Assembly: GCA_021613335.1 (NCBI GenBank)
Contig: JAJTWR010000132.1
Span: 124,001-188,000, forward strand
From: Whitmania pigra
Lineage: Eukaryota; Annelida; Clitellata; Hirudinida; Haemopidae
DNA length: 64,000 nt
Reading direction: 5' to 3'
The translations under genes and the position numbers were made by a program. Below the pieces are notes generated by a model. The model did no database searches, was not told where the DNA came from, and worked only from the letters and a program-made list of their open reading frames with translations. Shown piece by piece: positions 43,694-53,432 of this stretch. How positions within the stretch are numbered: position 1 is the first letter of the stretch; every line of letters begins with the position of its first letter.

Positions 43694-44536
43694 ATGCTCA
43701 AAAATAATTATTTAAATATTGTTCTTTTAGCGTTTATGACGGTTTTTTCTGCTTGTAAAAAAGAATACGAGGCTATAGAACCAATAGATGACGTAAAAAT
43801 TAATGATTATATTAAAAAAAACAACCTGTCGGCAGATATGAAAAAAGATCCCTCAGGTTTTTATTATCAGATTACTTCAGCCGGCACAGGAAAAACGTTA
43901 TTAAATACAGATTCTGTTTTTTTTTATTATAATCTTAAAAGTTTAACAGGTACGGTTTACAAAGATTTTAGCCCTCTTATGCCCACTCAAGATTTTGTTG
44001 GATATATTTCTTTGTCTCCATTTAGAAAAACATTGTTGAAACTAGGCATGGGCGGCTCTGCAAACATTATTATTCCTTCTCATTTAGCTTTTGGTAAAAA
44101 CGGGAGTGGTAATATTCCTTCAAACGAAGTAATTTTTTCTACCATCAAGGTTTTGCCATACCATAAAAGACATTTGATTGACGATTATTTGATTGACAAG
44201 TTTAATACGGATAATGGTTTGGGTTTGGTAAAAGATGCTTCGCGTTGTTATTATAAAATAATTACGCCAGGAACCGGCAAAACCCCCATTGGTCCATATT
44301 CTATAATTACTGCAAATTATGTTGTTAGAACCTTGAATGGTGCTGAAAAAGACTCTAGCGCCGACCAAAAATATGTAGCCAGATTAGACGTTCTTTACAG
44401 AGGTTGGCGGCAAATGCTCCCCGGTAAATTAACCTCCGGGGGTAAAATGAGATTAGTAGTACCTTCAGACCTGATTTCCAACAATGGCATTGTTCCGCTG
44501 GATTTTGATATTGAAATTATTAAAGTAGAAAATTGA
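43694..44536 (+). CDS. Lipoprotein with two FKBP-type peptidyl-prolyl isomerase domains
   Basis: A 280-residue lipoprotein (VFSACKKEY, Cys21). The first FKBP-like domain (about 55-150) has YYQITSAGTGKTLLNTDSVF, LLKLGMGGSANIIIPSHLAF and GNIPSNEVIFSTIKVL, the usual Gly-rich loop and strand ending. A second, shorter one (about 175-280) repeats CYYKIITPGTGKTPI and MRLVVPSDL. Some aromatic pocket residues differ from the classical set, so isomerase activity of the second domain is doubtful. Likely helps fold exported proteins. Confidence 0.85.
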   Translation: MLKNNYLNIVLLAFMTVFSACKKEYEAIEPIDDVKINDYIKKNNLSADMKKDPSGFYYQITSAGTGKTLLNTDSVFFYYNLKSLTGTVYKDFSPLMPTQDFVGYISLSPFRKTLLKLGMGGSANIIIPSHLAFGKNGSGNIPSNEVIFSTIKVLPYHKRHLIDDYLIDKFNTDNGLGLVKDASRCYYKIITPGTGKTPIGPYSIITANYVVRTLNGAEKDSSADQKYVARLDVLYRGWRQMLPGKLTSGGKMRLVVPSDLISNNGIVPLDFDIEIIKVEN

Positions 44537-44796
44537 GCCAAAGTTAAAAAGTATCTTAAATTAACGCGAATTTGAGATCAATTTAAAAGAAAGGGCAATC
44601 GTTTAAGCAAAGTATGGCAGTGCAAAGCGGCATATAAATTTACTAAAGCATGGATAATCACGGCATGCGCGTGGGTTAATTGCTGCTTTTTTAAACAGGT
44701 CGTAATTTATGCAAACAAAAATATTATCCGCACGCGACGATAAGCACATGTATATTAACATCCAAAACTTAGGTTATGTTAGTTGTGAGTATTTGT

Positions 44797-44827
44797 AAAA
44801 ACGTCATCGCTTTGCAAGACGGTTTTT
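44797..44827. terminator. Terminator-like hairpin, both directions
   Basis: AAAAACGTC (44797-44805) pairs with GACGGTTTTT (44818-44827) with one bulge and a 12-base loop. It may be the old terminator of the mutS-like pseudogene on the minus strand. The space 44537-44796 shows nothing else. Confidence 0.5.
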
Positions 44828-44872
44828 AGACTAAATAAACCGCGCTAAATTTAAGTGAAATGCAAGCTGTGT

Positions 44873-45137
44873 TCAAATGATTTCCAGATGCTTTATCAAG
44901 AAAACCGCGCTCATTTTTTTTACAAACGCCGTCTTTTAATTTATAATCAAAATATAGCTGATCATTTTTAATTTCAATCTCAAAGTATTTAATGAGATAT
45001 TGCGGATTCTGAATAACCATTTCGGCTATTGTTAAATCATGAATGGCAATAGTTTCAAAGGTTTTGTACCGAAGATTTTTTTATTAGACTTCTTGTCTGG
45101 GGATGCTTAAATCATTTGAGTTGGTTCTCTTCAATAC
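44873..45137 (-). pseudogene. Remnant of a MutS-like ATPase, C-terminal end
   Basis: Minus-strand pieces read VLKRTNSND (the GTNSND Walker B/dimer block of MutS), two stops, then RYKTFETIAIHDLTIAEM (the ATHDL block), FEIEIKNDQLYFDYKLKDGV and CKK. An eight-A run at 44914-44921 shifts the frame; read with one A fewer, the end becomes MSAVFLIKHLEII and stops at 44873, the expected MutS-family tail (MNASFLMKKLGI from memory). The rest of the gene is gone. 45138-45371 holds nothing else that I recognise. Confidence 0.7.
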
Positions 45138-45371
45138 CGTTTGCCGAAAAATCCTGACGCCAATCAATTGCTTTACTAAAGTGTTAAGTTGTTCTGCCTG
45201 ATACCAAAATCTTTTTACCATGCATAATAAACTTAGGTAATCTGTATTGGTTTTCAAATTAACCTGGCATTAATTAATGGTTAGATAACTGTTAATCGCA
45301 TGTCAAAAATAGATGCTGATAACCAATTCGTTAAGTTTTTTGCGCAATTTGCGTAGCAATACAATTAAAAT

Positions 45372-46643
45372 ATGAGTAAGCGAATTTTGGTTTGGTTTAG
45401 AAACGATCTCAGACTTCACGATAATGAAGTTTTAACGGAGGCTTTGACTAAAGGAGCTGAAATTTTGCCGGTTTATATTTTCGACCCTCGTCAATTTAAA
45501 AAAACCCATTTGGGCCCGTTAAAAACGGGGTTTGTCAGGGCTAATTTTTTGTTGGAAAGCGTTGCCGCCCTTGATCAATCGTTTAAAGAACTGGGCGGTA
45601 ATTTGTTAGTTTTAAGAGGTTTTCCGGAGATTGTTCTCCCCAAAACGGTAGCTGATTATCAGATTGACGAAGTTTATCATCATCGCGAGGTTGCCGTTGA
45701 AGAAACAATGATTTCTTCGTTGGTGGAAGATCTGCTTTGGAAACAGAAAATAAATCTGAAACATTTTATTGGTCATACCCTTTACAATAAAAAGGATTTG
45801 CCTTTTCCAATTAAAGATATTCCGGAAGTTTTTACTCAATTTAAAAGAAAAATTGAGCGGGAAGCCTTTGTGAAACCTTGTTTTGAGGCTCCCGACAAGA
45901 TTAATTTTATAGCCTTAACGTCTTCAAGCCAAATCCCTACGCTTGATAATTTGTACGGCAAAACGCTGCGCGTTCAGTTTGCAAATCAAAATTTTATAGG
46001 CGGAGAAAAAGAGGCTTTGACTCATTTAGATCGTTTTGTTTCAATTATTTCCAATAAATCTCTTATTAAAAAAAACGAAATTATTTCAAAATTGTCTCCT
46101 TGGCTGGCATTAGGTTGTATTTCGCCGCGTAAAGTATATTGGGCAATCAGGCTTTTAGAAAATAAGGTTTTGCATAAGCAGATTTACAACCAATTGATTT
46201 TGGGTCTTTTGTGGCGAGATTATTTTCGTTTCATGTTTAAAAAACACGGAAACAGATTTTTTCTTTATAATGGATTTTCGAATAAAAAAAACGAAATACC
46301 TTTGCTTAACCAACAGGTTTTTTCGTCATGGAAAAATGCAACCACGCCAAACGAATTGGTTAATGCTCTTATGACTGAATTGAATGAAACCGGTTATCTA
46401 ACAAATGGAGGCCGACAAGTTGTTGCAACCTATTTAGTAGGTCAACTGGGAGTTAATTGGTTATACGGCGCCGCTTATTTTGAAGAAAAACTGATTGACT
46501 ATTGCCCCGCCAGTAATTGGGGTAATTGGGCTAACATGGCCGGAGTTGGCAATGACGCGCATCTTACCGAGCAATTCACTTTCGAAAAAGTTGTTAAAAG
46601 TTTTGACGGTAAAATGCTTATCAGGCAAGTTACAAACCTTTAA
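45372..46643 (+). CDS. Cryptochrome/DNA photolyase family protein (DASH-like)
   Basis: A 423-residue FAD flavoprotein. The N-terminal photolyase domain starts ILVWFRNDLRLHDNEVLTEA, and FDPRQFKKTHLGPLKTGFVR with FLLESVAALDQSF is typical of cryptochrome-DASH members. The FAD-binding part has KLSPWLALGCISPRKVYW, LLWRDYFRFM, NGGRQVVATYLVGQLGVNW and NWGNWANMAGVG. DASH proteins repair UV dimers, mainly in single-stranded DNA, or act as light sensors. The C-terminus is shorter than in plant members. Single gene. Confidence 0.93.
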   Translation: MSKRILVWFRNDLRLHDNEVLTEALTKGAEILPVYIFDPRQFKKTHLGPLKTGFVRANFLLESVAALDQSFKELGGNLLVLRGFPEIVLPKTVADYQIDEVYHHREVAVEETMISSLVEDLLWKQKINLKHFIGHTLYNKKDLPFPIKDIPEVFTQFKRKIEREAFVKPCFEAPDKINFIALTSSSQIPTLDNLYGKTLRVQFANQNFIGGEKEALTHLDRFVSIISNKSLIKKNEIISKLSPWLALGCISPRKVYWAIRLLENKVLHKQIYNQLILGLLWRDYFRFMFKKHGNRFFLYNGFSNKKNEIPLLNQQVFSSWKNATTPNELVNALMTELNETGYLTNGGRQVVATYLVGQLGVNWLYGAAYFEEKLIDYCPASNWGNWANMAGVGNDAHLTEQFTFEKVVKSFDGKMLIRQVTNL

Positions 46644-46755
46644 TATCCATAGTTTGTTACATATACGCAATTAAAAATGATTTTTTTATTGTCTTTTTAA
46701 AAGGTAAAATCCTAATTTTACCCTACTTATGGTGAATAGTAATACGTATACGCAG

Positions 46756-49551
46756 ATGGATAAATTATCATATCTCAATGGTACAAACGCCGAATATATA
46801 GAGTCTTTATATCAAACTTATCAGGCAGATCCAGGTTCCGTTGAGTTTGGTTGGCAAAAATTTTTCGAAGGTTTTGATTTCGGCAGACAATATGCTTCAA
46901 CGGGCGGTTCTGAAGGCCCGCCCGAACAATTTCTAAAAGAAATTAACGTATTAAACATGATTAACGGCTACCGTCAGCGCGGTCATTTGTTTACCAAAAC
47001 CAATCCGGTTAGAGAACGGCGTAAACATCTCCCCACATTGGTTATTGAAAACTTTGGGTTGGATAAATCCGATTTAGATACCGTTTTTAATTCAGGCGTG
47101 GAAATTGGCATAGGCCCGGCAAAACTAAGCGATATTATTGCCTTTCTGGAGCAAACCTATTGCGGTTCGATTGGGGTAGAGTACAAATATATTCGCATGC
47201 CGGAAGTATTAAAGTGGTTACAAGAAAAAATGGAGCGAGCCAGAAACACCCCCAATTTAACCATTGATGAGAAAAAGCGTATTCTGGGAAAACTTAACCA
47301 AGCGGTTATATTCGAGAGTTTTTTAGGGGCTAAATTTTTAGGTCAAAAGCGGTTTTCGTTAGAAGGGGCAGAGTCTTTAATTCCTGCTTTAGATTCTGTT
47401 ATTGAAAAGGGAGCAGAGTTAGGCATAGAAGAGTTTGTGATTGGGATGGCCCATCGAGGACGTTTGAATGTGTTGGCCAATATTATGCAGAAAACCTATG
47501 AAGATATTTTTGCAGAATTTGAAGGCCAAAGTTATAATCCGGATACCTCTTTTGGAGGGGATGTAAAATATCACTTAAGTTATTCTACCGATATAAATAC
47601 CAATAACGGTAAAAGCGTTCATTTAAGTTTGTGTCCTAATCCATCGCATTTAGAAACCGTAGATGCGATTGTGGAAGGCATGAGCCGGTCGAAAATTGAT
47701 TTTAAATACGGTGGAGATAACGGTCGGCTGGCGCCGATTTTAATTCATGGAGACGCTTCAATTGCCGGTCAGGGTATTGTGTATGAGGTTATCCAAATGG
47801 CTGCTTTAGATAGTTATAAAACCGGAGGAACCATTCACCTGATTATCAACAACCAAATTGGGTTTACCACTAATTTTAAAGATGCCCGTTCCAGCACTTA
47901 TTGTACCGATATTGCCAAAGTAACTTTATCTCCTGTTTTTCATGTTAACGGCGATGATCCCGAAGCTTTGATTTATGCCGTTAATTTAGCGATGGAGTAT
48001 AGACAACGATATCGTAACGATGTTTTTATTGATATACTTTGCTACCGCAGATACGGTCATAACGAAAGTGACGAGCCTAAATTTACCCAGCCTTTGTTGT
48101 ATAAAGCGATAGAAAAACACCTCAATCCCAAAGATTTGTATGTAGCCAAATTAACTCAAGAAGGTAAAGTTGAAGCCGGATTGGCTAAAGAAATGGAGAA
48201 AGAATTTAAGGCGATGTTACAGGCTCGTTTGAATGGCGTAAAAGAGCATAATGCTGCCCTATCAAACAATGTAAAATTTGGCGGGGCTTGGGCCGAAATG
48301 CGTATAGCTACCGCAAAAGATTTTGAAAAATCGCCAAGCACTTCGGTTAAAAAAACAATTTTGCTTGAAATCGCAAAAAAGATAACAATCTTACCTAAAG
48401 ACAAGAAATTTTTCAGAAAAATTGAAAAATTGTTTGAAGAACGATTAAAAATGGCAACAGATACTTATAGGTTCGACTGGGCCATGGCCGAGCAATTGGC
48501 ATTCGGAACTTTATTAGCCGAAGGTAAAAGAGTGAGGTTAAGCGGGCAGGATGTAAAACGAGGCACTTTCTCCCACCGCCACGCGGTGTTAACTTTAGAA
48601 GACAGCGAAGAAGAATACACGCCTTTGGCTAACATTTCAGATCAGCAAGCGGTTTTCGATATTTATAATTCCCATCTTTCAGAATACGGGGTGCTTGGTT
48701 TTGAGTATGGTTATGCCATGGCAAACCCCAATGCATTAACTGTTTGGGAAGCTCAGTTTGGAGATTTTGCAAATGGAGCACAAATTATTATTGATCAATA
48801 CGTAGCCAGTTCAGAAACCAAATGGCAGCGAGAAAACGGCTTGGTTATGTTGTTGCCTCATGGTTTTGAAGGACAAGGGCCGGAACATTCTTCAGCGCGT
48901 ATTGAGCGTTTCATGGAACTTTGTGCAGATTACAATATGCAAGTAACTAATTGTACCACGCCGGCCAATTTGTTCCACGTTTTGCGTCGGCAGTTTAAAC
49001 GCGATTTTCGTAAACCGTTGGTGGTATTTACCCCTAAAAGTTTGTTACGTCATCCGCTTTGCGTAAGTCATTTAAAAGATTTTACAGATGGCGGATTTCA
49101 GGAAGTGATTGACGATGAGAATGTAAAACCCGCCAATGTAAAGCGAGTTGTTTTCTGTACGGGCAAAATTTATTATGATTTGTTGGAGGCTCAAAAAAGT
49201 GATAAAAAAGATAAGGTGGCCATTGTAAGGCTGGAGCAAATGTATCCTACGCCTATCGGTCAGATGGAAAGTGTTTATAAAAAATACAAAAATGCCGACC
49301 AACTTTACTGGGTACAGGAAGAACCGGAAAATATGGGCGCTTGGCCTTTTTTACTGCGCAAATTGAGGAAAACAAAGTTAAGTCATATTGAGCTGATTTC
49401 CAGAAAAGAAAGCAGCAGTACGGCAACAGGTTATGTTAAACAACATATCGGGCAACAAAAATATATTGTTTCAAAAACGTTTGATATTGCCTTGGATGAA
49501 ACCAAGCAATCGGTAAACAAAAGCGCCGAGAAATTAATAAATATAAAATAG
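46756..49551 (+). CDS. sucA: 2-oxoglutarate dehydrogenase E1 component
   Basis: A 931-residue thiamine-diphosphate enzyme that decarboxylates 2-oxoglutarate in the TCA cycle. Landmarks: [52 protein letters not shown], the ThDP-binding [10 protein letters not shown] and [31 protein letters not shown], and the C-terminal [13 protein letters not shown]. An in-frame ATG lies nine codons upstream at 46729; homologs begin near MDKLSYLNG, so 46756 is used. It is followed by sucB after 76 bases. Confidence 0.95.
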   Translation: MDKLSYLNGTNAEYIESLYQTYQADPGSVEFGWQKFFEGFDFGRQYASTGGSEGPPEQFLKEINVLNMINGYRQRGHLFTKTNPVRERRKHLPTLVIENFGLDKSDLDTVFNSGVEIGIGPAKLSDIIAFLEQTYCGSIGVEYKYIRMPEVLKWLQEKMERARNTPNLTIDEKKRILGKLNQAVIFESFLGAKFLGQKRFSLEGAESLIPALDSVIEKGAELGIEEFVIGMAHRGRLNVLANIMQKTYEDIFAEFEGQSYNPDTSFGGDVKYHLSYSTDINTNNGKSVHLSLCPNPSHLETVDAIVEGMSRSKIDFKYGGDNGRLAPILIHGDASIAGQGIVYEVIQMAALDSYKTGGTIHLIINNQIGFTTNFKDARSSTYCTDIAKVTLSPVFHVNGDDPEALIYAVNLAMEYRQRYRNDVFIDILCYRRYGHNESDEPKFTQPLLYKAIEKHLNPKDLYVAKLTQEGKVEAGLAKEMEKEFKAMLQARLNGVKEHNAALSNNVKFGGAWAEMRIATAKDFEKSPSTSVKKTILLEIAKKITILPKDKKFFRKIEKLFEERLKMATDTYRFDWAMAEQLAFGTLLAEGKRVRLSGQDVKRGTFSHRHAVLTLEDSEEEYTPLANISDQQAVFDIYNSHLSEYGVLGFEYGYAMANPNALTVWEAQFGDFANGAQIIIDQYVASSETKWQRENGLVMLLPHGFEGQGPEHSSARIERFMELCADYNMQVTNCTTPANLFHVLRRQFKRDFRKPLVVFTPKSLLRHPLCVSHLKDFTDGGFQEVIDDENVKPANVKRVVFCTGKIYYDLLEAQKSDKKDKVAIVRLEQMYPTPIGQMESVYKKYKNADQLYWVQEEPENMGAWPFLLRKLRKTKLSHIELISRKESSSTATGYVKQHIGQQKYIVSKTFDIALDETKQSVNKSAEKLINIK

Positions 49552-49627
49552 CATTTATCCTTTTGGCTTAGGCAGTCGAGGTAAAAGGCTAAGGGCTAAA
49601 TACCAACAAAAAATATGCATTTTAATT

Positions 49628-50842
49628 ATGGGTTTAGAAATTAAAGTTCCGCCGGTTGGCGAATCAATTACCGAAGTGGTTTTATCTCGGTGGGCTAAAA
49701 AAGATGGTGATTTTGTAGAAATGGACGAGGTAATTGCCGAGTTAGAGTCTGATAAAGCTACCTTTGAGCTTACCGCTGAACAAGCAGGAACTTTGAAAAT
49801 TATTGCCGCAGAAGGCGATAATTTGGCTATCGGCGCAGTTGTTTGCCGTATTGAAAAAGGGGATTTGACAACAAAAAGGGAGGAAAAAGCGATTGAAAAA
49901 ACTGCGGTAGCAGACCAAAAAGTAGTTAGGGCTGTTGCAGAAAAAGAATCAAAAGACAGTTATGCTTCAGGTACGCCATCGCCGGCAGCCGAAAAAATTT
50001 TGGCCGAAAAAGAAATTCATCCGGCAACGGTAAAAGGCTCGGGTATTGATGGCCGGATTACCAAAGGAGACGCATTAAACGCAGAAGTCGTAAAAGCTAA
50101 AACGCCTGTTCAAACTATTGTAGCTCCGCCGGTTGCCGGTTATAGGAATGAGCGTAAAGAAAAAATGTCTCCGTTACGTAAAACGGTAGCCAAACGCTTA
50201 GTTGCCGTTAAAAACGAAACGGCCATGTTAACTACCTTTAACGAAGTTAATATGAAACCCGTTATGGATCTTCGGGCTAAATATAAGGATCAATTTAAAG
50301 ACAAACACGGCGTAGGTTTGGGTTTTATGAGTTTTTTTACCAAATCCGTTTGCCAGGCTTTGAAAGATTTCCCTGCTCTAAATGCCCGTATAGAAGACGA
50401 TTCGATTGTTTATAACGATTTTATTGATATCTCCATTGCAGTTTCTGCGCCAAAAGGGTTAGTGGTACCGGTTATCAGAAATGTAGAAAATATGAGTTTG
50501 GCACAAATTGAAAAATCGGTTCTTGAGCTGGCTATTAAAGCGAGAGATAACAAATTATCGATTGAAGAAATGACCGGGGGAACCTTTACCATTACCAACG
50601 GAGGGGTGTTTGGCTCTATGATGTCTACCCCGATTATTAATGCTCCGCAATCCGGTATTTTAGGTATGCACAACATTATTGAACGTCCGATAGCAGAGAA
50701 TAAAGAAGTTGTAATTCGCCCGATGATGTATGTTGCCTTATCTTATGATCACCGAATTGTTGACGGTCGGGAGTCGGTGGGTTTTTTGGTTCGTGTTAAA
50801 CAATTATTGGAAGATCCGGCCAGATTACTTTTGGGGGTTTAA
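49628..50842 (+). CDS. sucB: Dihydrolipoyllysine-residue succinyltransferase (E2 of 2-oxoglutarate dehydrogenase)
   Basis: A 404-residue E2 protein. In order: one lipoyl domain ([20 protein letters not shown], lipoylated Lys in [11 protein letters not shown]), a flexible linker, the E1/E3-binding domain ([27 protein letters not shown]) and the catalytic core with [20 protein letters not shown] and the active-site [12 protein letters not shown]. It transfers the succinyl group to CoA. Downstream of sucA in the usual order; the E3 subunit (lpdA) lies on the other strand. Confidence 0.96.
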   Translation: MGLEIKVPPVGESITEVVLSRWAKKDGDFVEMDEVIAELESDKATFELTAEQAGTLKIIAAEGDNLAIGAVVCRIEKGDLTTKREEKAIEKTAVADQKVVRAVAEKESKDSYASGTPSPAAEKILAEKEIHPATVKGSGIDGRITKGDALNAEVVKAKTPVQTIVAPPVAGYRNERKEKMSPLRKTVAKRLVAVKNETAMLTTFNEVNMKPVMDLRAKYKDQFKDKHGVGLGFMSFFTKSVCQALKDFPALNARIEDDSIVYNDFIDISIAVSAPKGLVVPVIRNVENMSLAQIEKSVLELAIKARDNKLSIEEMTGGTFTITNGGVFGSMMSTPIINAPQSGILGMHNIIERPIAENKEVVIRPMMYVALSYDHRIVDGRESVGFLVRVKQLLEDPARLLLGV

Positions 50843-50860
50843 ATTACTTACCTTAATTTT

Positions 50861-50896
50861 AAGCTTTAACGCTTATTGGGCGTTAAGGCTTTTTTC
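50861..50896 (+). terminator. Rho-independent terminator after sucB
   Basis: A 12-bp stem (AAGCTTTAACGC 50861-50872 with GCGTTAAGGCTT 50880-50891, one G-T pair) with a seven-base loop and six T residues, 19 bases after the stop. Confidence 0.85.
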
Positions 50897-51079
50897 ATTG
50901 TTTAGCAATAAAAGTTTTTATCAGGAAAATTGGCCTGAACAGTTTTGTTGTTAAAAATAGAACTGCCGTTCTCCGAAAAGTCAGATAAAGCAGCAGTAAA
51001 AACATGCCTTTATCGGTTTGATGCCAAAGCACATGGTATACCGACGGCTTAAACAGGCTAAAAACGTTTTATCGTTAAA

Positions 51080-52486
51080 TTAAATATGAATTGCCCTGTT
51101 TTCCGTAGCCGCTAAAGCAGCCTCTTTGAACGCTTCGGTATAGGTTGGGTGAGCATGGCAAATTCTGCCAATATCTTCGGCCGAAGCGCGAAACTCCATG
51201 GCAACAACCGCTTCTGCAATCATATCGGCTGCGCGAGGGCCAATCATGTGTACGCCTAAAATTTCGTCTGTTTTTTCCGCTGCCAATACTTTAACAAACC
51301 CATCCGTATCCATGCTTGCTTTTGCTCGGCCGCTTGCTTTGAAAGGAAAAGAACCTGTTTTATACCTGATTCCTTTTTCTTTCAACTGTTCTTCCGTAAA
51401 ACCTACCGAGGCAACTTCGGGCCAAGTGTAAACAACGTTGGGAATTAAATTGTAGTTAATGTGCGGTTTTTGTCCGGCAAGGCATTCAGCCACATAAACC
51501 CCTTCGTCTTCTGCCTTGTGTGCCAACATAGCCCCCTTAATTACATCGCCGATGGCATAAACGCCGGGTACCGAAGTTTCCAAACGCTCGTTTACAGGGA
51601 TTTTTTTGCTGCGGTCATCAACGGTAATGCCAATTTTATCTAAACCTAAACCTTCTGTATAAGCCGTTCGACCAACAGCCACAATGCAATAATCTGCTTC
51701 TAAGCTAATGTTTTCTCCTTTTGCATTATCAGCTGTAACGGTTACTTTTTTATCCTTTATGGTTGCGCCGGTTACTTTGTGGTTCATATAGAACTCTATG
51801 TCTAGGGATTTTTTAAGCGCCCGTTGGAGTTCTTTGCCCAAGCCGCCATCCATTGTAGCGATAATATTGGGCATAAATTCTACTACAGAAACTTTAGCGC
51901 CCAAACGCGCATAAACCGAACCCAACTCCAACCCGATAACGCCGCCGCCAATAACGGCTAAGCTTTGAGGGACCTCGGTTAAGTTTAAAGCTTCTGTAGA
52001 AGTGATGATACGTTTTTTATCGATAGGTAAAAACGGCAATGCCGAAGGTTTGGAACCGGTAGCAATAATCACGTTTTTGGCGGTTAATTTTTCGATAGAA
52101 CCGTTGGCTTTGGTAACGATGATGGTATTTTTATTTTCAAAAGAAGCCGCCCCTTCGTAAGTATCTATCTTGTTTTTCTTAAACAAATAACTGATACCGA
52201 CTGTGTTTTGAGCTACCACATCGTTTTTGCGGGCAATCATCTGCTTCATATCTACCTTTAAATCTTTAAGGTTAATGCCGTGTTTTGCAAAAACATGCGC
52301 TGCATTGTGATAATGTTCCGAACTGTCTAATAAAGACTTTGAAGGAATACAACCCACATTTAAACAGGTTCCTCCGTAGGTTTTATATTTTTCGACAACG
52401 GCGGTTTTTAAGCCTAATTGCCCACAGCGGATAGCCCCTACATAACCGCCCGGCCCCGAACCTATAACAATGACATCGTATTGCAT
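51080..52486 (-). CDS. lpdA: Dihydrolipoyl dehydrogenase (E3)
   Basis: A 468-residue FAD disulfide oxidoreductase that reoxidises dihydrolipoamide. VIVIGSGPGGYVGAIRCGQL binds FAD, GGTCLNVGCIPSKSLL holds the redox-active cysteine pair, AVIGGGVIGLELGSVYARLG binds NAD, and HAHPTYTEAFKEA gives the catalytic His/Glu. It completes the sucAB complex encoded convergently next door and can also serve pyruvate dehydrogenase and glycine cleavage. A -7 box (TAACTTTG, 52513-52520) lies 26 bases upstream. Confidence 0.96.
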   Translation of the reverse strand: MQYDVIVIGSGPGGYVGAIRCGQLGLKTAVVEKYKTYGGTCLNVGCIPSKSLLDSSEHYHNAAHVFAKHGINLKDLKVDMKQMIARKNDVVAQNTVGISYLFKKNKIDTYEGAASFENKNTIIVTKANGSIEKLTAKNVIIATGSKPSALPFLPIDKKRIITSTEALNLTEVPQSLAVIGGGVIGLELGSVYARLGAKVSVVEFMPNIIATMDGGLGKELQRALKKSLDIEFYMNHKVTGATIKDKKVTVTADNAKGENISLEADYCIVAVGRTAYTEGLGLDKIGITVDDRSKKIPVNERLETSVPGVYAIGDVIKGAMLAHKAEDEGVYVAECLAGQKPHINYNLIPNVVYTWPEVASVGFTEEQLKEKGIRYKTGSFPFKASGRAKASMDTDGFVKVLAAEKTDEILGVHMIGPRAADMIAEAVVAMEFRASAEDIGRICHAHPTYTEAFKEAALAATENRAIHI

Positions 52487-52512
52487 AACGTTTCTAAAGA
52501 TTTTTTGTGCTG

Positions 52513-52520
52513 CAAAGTTA
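52513..52520 (-). promoter_or_regulatory. Candidate -7 box of lpdA
   Basis: TAACTTTG on the minus strand, 26 bases before the lpdA ATG. The -33 element is weak. The region 52521-52879 upstream has no recognised gene, although an open frame at 52726-52818 has protein-like composition. Confidence 0.4.
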
Positions 52521-52879
52521 GGGTTTATAAGTTAAAAGTAAAAAGGTTAGATATAAGGTCTGGGGCTTGTTTTTATAAATTAAAGGCAAGCAAAATATTT
52601 TAAAAATCATCGCCTGTTATGAAAATTTTATTTTAAATGTTTATTTTAAAACGGTTAAAAGCATGTTTGATAAGTGTTTATCAATAGATTAAGAACATAC
52701 GCGAGAAACATCCTGATGAATTTAGCTTATAGCATATGCCGATTTTTTGGTAAACGAATTAAAAACTGCCGATTTATCTAAACAGCTTGGCTTAAAACAA
52801 ATTAAAATTAGCAACTAAATTTATAACCTCTAAAAATGTTTTTGTTGGGTTTGGTTGTTAACAAAATTCACAAAATTAG

Positions 52880-52910
52880 TTTGTCAATAAGCCTATACCT
52901 TTTATATTTG
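52880..52910 (+). promoter_or_regulatory. Consensus promoter of the small membrane protein gene
   Basis: TTTG (52880-52883), 19 bases, TATATTTG (52903-52910): a full match. The box ends four bases before the first ATG, so the mRNA is predicted to be leaderless. Confidence 0.7.
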
Positions 52911-52914
52911 AAGT

Positions 52915-53082
52915 ATGATGAAGCTAAGAAGTTTGCCGTTTTACGGCATTGCCATTGTGTTTATACTGTTTGCTTGTTTAGTTTTTAAAGGAAGCTATGC
53001 CGGCGCCGCTTATCTGTTTGCTCTTCTTTACTTGATTTTAGGAATTGCCAATCGTAATTCTGAGCATGACGCTCATCATTGA
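52915..53082 (+). CDS. Small membrane protein of unknown function
   Basis: A 55-residue protein from two tandem ATG codons (52915, 52918) to TGA at 53080. It has two hydrophobic helices (YGIAIVFILFACLVF and AAYLFALLYLILGI) separated by KGSYAG, and a polar tail ending SEHDAHH. It has its own strong promoter, which supports a real gene. The role is unknown; it could span the membrane twice. Confidence 0.65.
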   Translation: MMKLRSLPFYGIAIVFILFACLVFKGSYAGAAYLFALLYLILGIANRNSEHDAHH

Positions 53083-53432
53083 ACATCATTAGTAAAAACG
53101 CTAAAAGATTTTTGGCTTGCTGGTTAAATAGCTTTTGATTTGTAGGTTAGGTTGAATAAACAAGGTAGCATTGCCATTTTTAGCAACTTAAAACAGGCAT
53201 CAATGATTCGCTAAGCCGTTTTAATTTCATCAACTTTAGTTGTTCTGTATTTTCGCTTCAAACGGCCAAATAAACGGAGTTTTTATTTGCATTGCATAAG
53301 ACGAGTTTTAATTCTATATTTCTCATACTAAAATTTTGAAACTATTTTATTACAGGAAGAACTTTAAATGCTATTCAATAATATTACCGCCGTAATTGGT
53401 TATATTTAGCGCTAAGATTTAAACGATCAAAA
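53083..53432. other. Intergenic stretch before the CocE-type hydrolase
   Basis: 350 AT-rich bases without a recognisable gene. TATATTTA at about 53400-53408 is one base from the -7 consensus and may be part of the hydrolase promoter. Confidence 0.4.

Noticed and set aside
52726..52818. Frame with protein-like composition ending LSKQLGLKQIKISN
   Set aside because: Too short and without a recognised family; perhaps a gene remnant but not supportable.
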